This document shows, piece by piece, positions 63,412 to 64,000 of a DNA stretch of 64,000 nucleotides. Both the position numbers and the translations under genes were made by a program. The DNA comes from Lautropia sp. SCN 69-89 (GTDB lineage Bacteria > Pseudomonadota > Gammaproteobacteria > Burkholderiales > Burkholderiaceae_E), in NCBI GenBank assembly GCA_001724855.1, contig MEED01000012.1, forward strand, positions 124,001 through 188,000. Direction: 5' to 3'. A model generated the notes under the pieces. The model worked only from the letters and a program-made list of their open reading frames with translations, did not search any database and had not been told where the DNA came from. The first letter of the stretch is position 1. Each line of letters opens with the position of its first letter.

Positions 63412-64000
63412 TCACGGCGAGGCAGCGCCGGCGCGATACAGTCGATGTCGCTCAATATAGTCGAGAACGGCGGGCGGCAACAATTCGGCCGGCCGCTCGC
63501 CGCGGGCGAGCCGCTCGCGCAGCGCCGTGCCCGAGACCGGCACCGGCGGCATGGTGAAATAGACGATCGCACCCGACGGAGCGTCGGGCAGCGCGTCGCG
63601 GCCGTGCGCGGCAAGCAGCGCCTCGACCGGCGGGTCGAGGTCCGCCAGCGGGTGCGTACCGCGCCGAGTGGCCGCGATGTGCGCGTGCAGCAGCAACTCG
63701 CGATAGCGATGCCAGGTGGCGAGGTTGCGCAACTGGTCGCTGCCGAGCACCAGCACCAGCGCAGGCTCGGGCCCGAGCTCGGCGCGCAGCTCGATCAGCG
63801 TGTCGATCGTGTAGCTGGGTCCTGCGCGCCGCACCTCGCGATCGTCGACCGCGAAGCCGGGCGTCGAGCCGACCGCGAGCCGCACCATGTCGAGGCGCGC
63901 CGCCGCGTCGACTTCCGATCCGTGCTTCTGCCATGACTGCCCGGTGGGAACGAAGCGCAGCTCGTCGAGCCGCAGCGCTTCACGCGCCGCGCGCGCCAGC
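63412..64000 (-). CDS. nadD: Nicotinate-nucleotide adenylyltransferase, 5' partial
   Basis: The frame runs off the window end, so the N-terminal motif region (GGTFDPIHxGH) is outside. About 195 codons are visible: LRLDELRFVPTGQSWQKHGS, then YTIDTLIELRAELGPEPALV, LVLGSDQLRNLATWHRYREL and the C-terminal SGTALRERLARGERPAELLP. It joins nicotinate mononucleotide to AMP in NAD synthesis. First gene of the rsfS-rlmH-maf-rng series, 28 bases from rsfS. Confidence 0.95.
   Translation of the reverse strand, partial: LARAAREALRLDELRFVPTGQSWQKHGSEVDAAARLDMVRLAVGSTPGFAVDDREVRRAGPSYTIDTLIELRAELGPEPALVLVLGSDQLRNLATWHRYRELLLHAHIAATRRGTHPLADLDPPVEALLAAHGRDALPDAPSGAIVYFTMPPVPVSGTALRERLARGERPAELLPPAVLDYIERHRLYRAGAASP

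Overview
The window is GC-rich, densely coded DNA from what looks like a Betaproteobacterium, probably Burkholderiales. The main reason is the right-hand housekeeping block: nadD-rsfS-rlmH-maf-rng on the minus strand beside dnaE and msbA on the plus strand. No taxon can be fixed without a search. There are no rRNA or tRNA genes, insertion sequences or CRISPR arrays that I can see.

Region 1 (1-18.6 kb) is a catabolic, acyl-CoA-centred region. It holds three AMP-forming acyl-CoA ligases, an orphan branched-chain-amino-acid-type binding protein, a complete DctP-Q-M TRAP transporter, and a minus-strand operon of ligase, citryl-CoA-lyase-like protein, DUF35 protein and Cys-less thiolase-like protein. 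Opposite it lies a tightly overlapping plus-strand operon: acyl-CoA dehydrogenase, enoyl-CoA hydratase, amidohydrolase-2, hot-dog thioesterase, crotonase, acyl-CoA dehydrogenase, TetR and zinc alcohol dehydrogenase. Together these could import an organic acid, activate it as a CoA ester and shorten it. The substrate is not evident.

Region 2 (18.6-25.7 kb) is the most striking part. Four genes, haoA-haoB-cycA-cycB, form a complete hydroxylamine-oxidation module as in ammonia-oxidising bacteria: an octahaem hydroxylamine dehydrogenase, HaoB, tetrahaem cytochrome c554 and a membrane-anchored NapC/NirT-type tetrahaem cytochrome. Electrons from hydroxylamine would flow HAO to c554 to cM552 to the quinone pool. 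On the left it is bordered by a scar: a pRiA4b-ORF3-like fragment, then an acyl-CoA dehydrogenase fragment joined directly to an alcohol dehydrogenase tail. On the right, beyond a MocR regulator, lies the C-terminal remnant of an anaerobic sulfatase-maturase-like gene. This suggests the module sits at a recombination-prone site in an otherwise heterotrophic-looking chromosome. No amo genes are in the window.

Region 3 (25.7-44.2 kb) is accessory and regulatory. It has a LysR/pirin/DoxX group with two frameshifts, TerC behind a probable manganese (yybP-ykoY) riboswitch, cytochrome b561 with two YceI proteins, a fourth ligase with a VOC protein, an MFS carrier and a MarR/cupin pair with twin operators. 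It also has a PAS protein, a CBS protein, an ACP-GNAT fusion, YbaK, two Sel1 paralogues, a cupin/TetR pair with a perfect operator palindrome, a Dyp peroxidase and a YpfJ-type metalloprotease.

Region 4 (44.2-64 kb) is mostly core: class II aldolase (frameshifted by an apparent 16-nt deletion), transketolase, RF3, RhlE, GluQRS, a lipase-like hydrolase, an EamA exporter, DnaE, MsbA, an AhpD-like protein, RNase G, Maf, RlmH, RsfS and partial NadD. Small pseudogene fragments and frameshifts are frequent. Some may be sequence errors, which only read-level evidence can settle.
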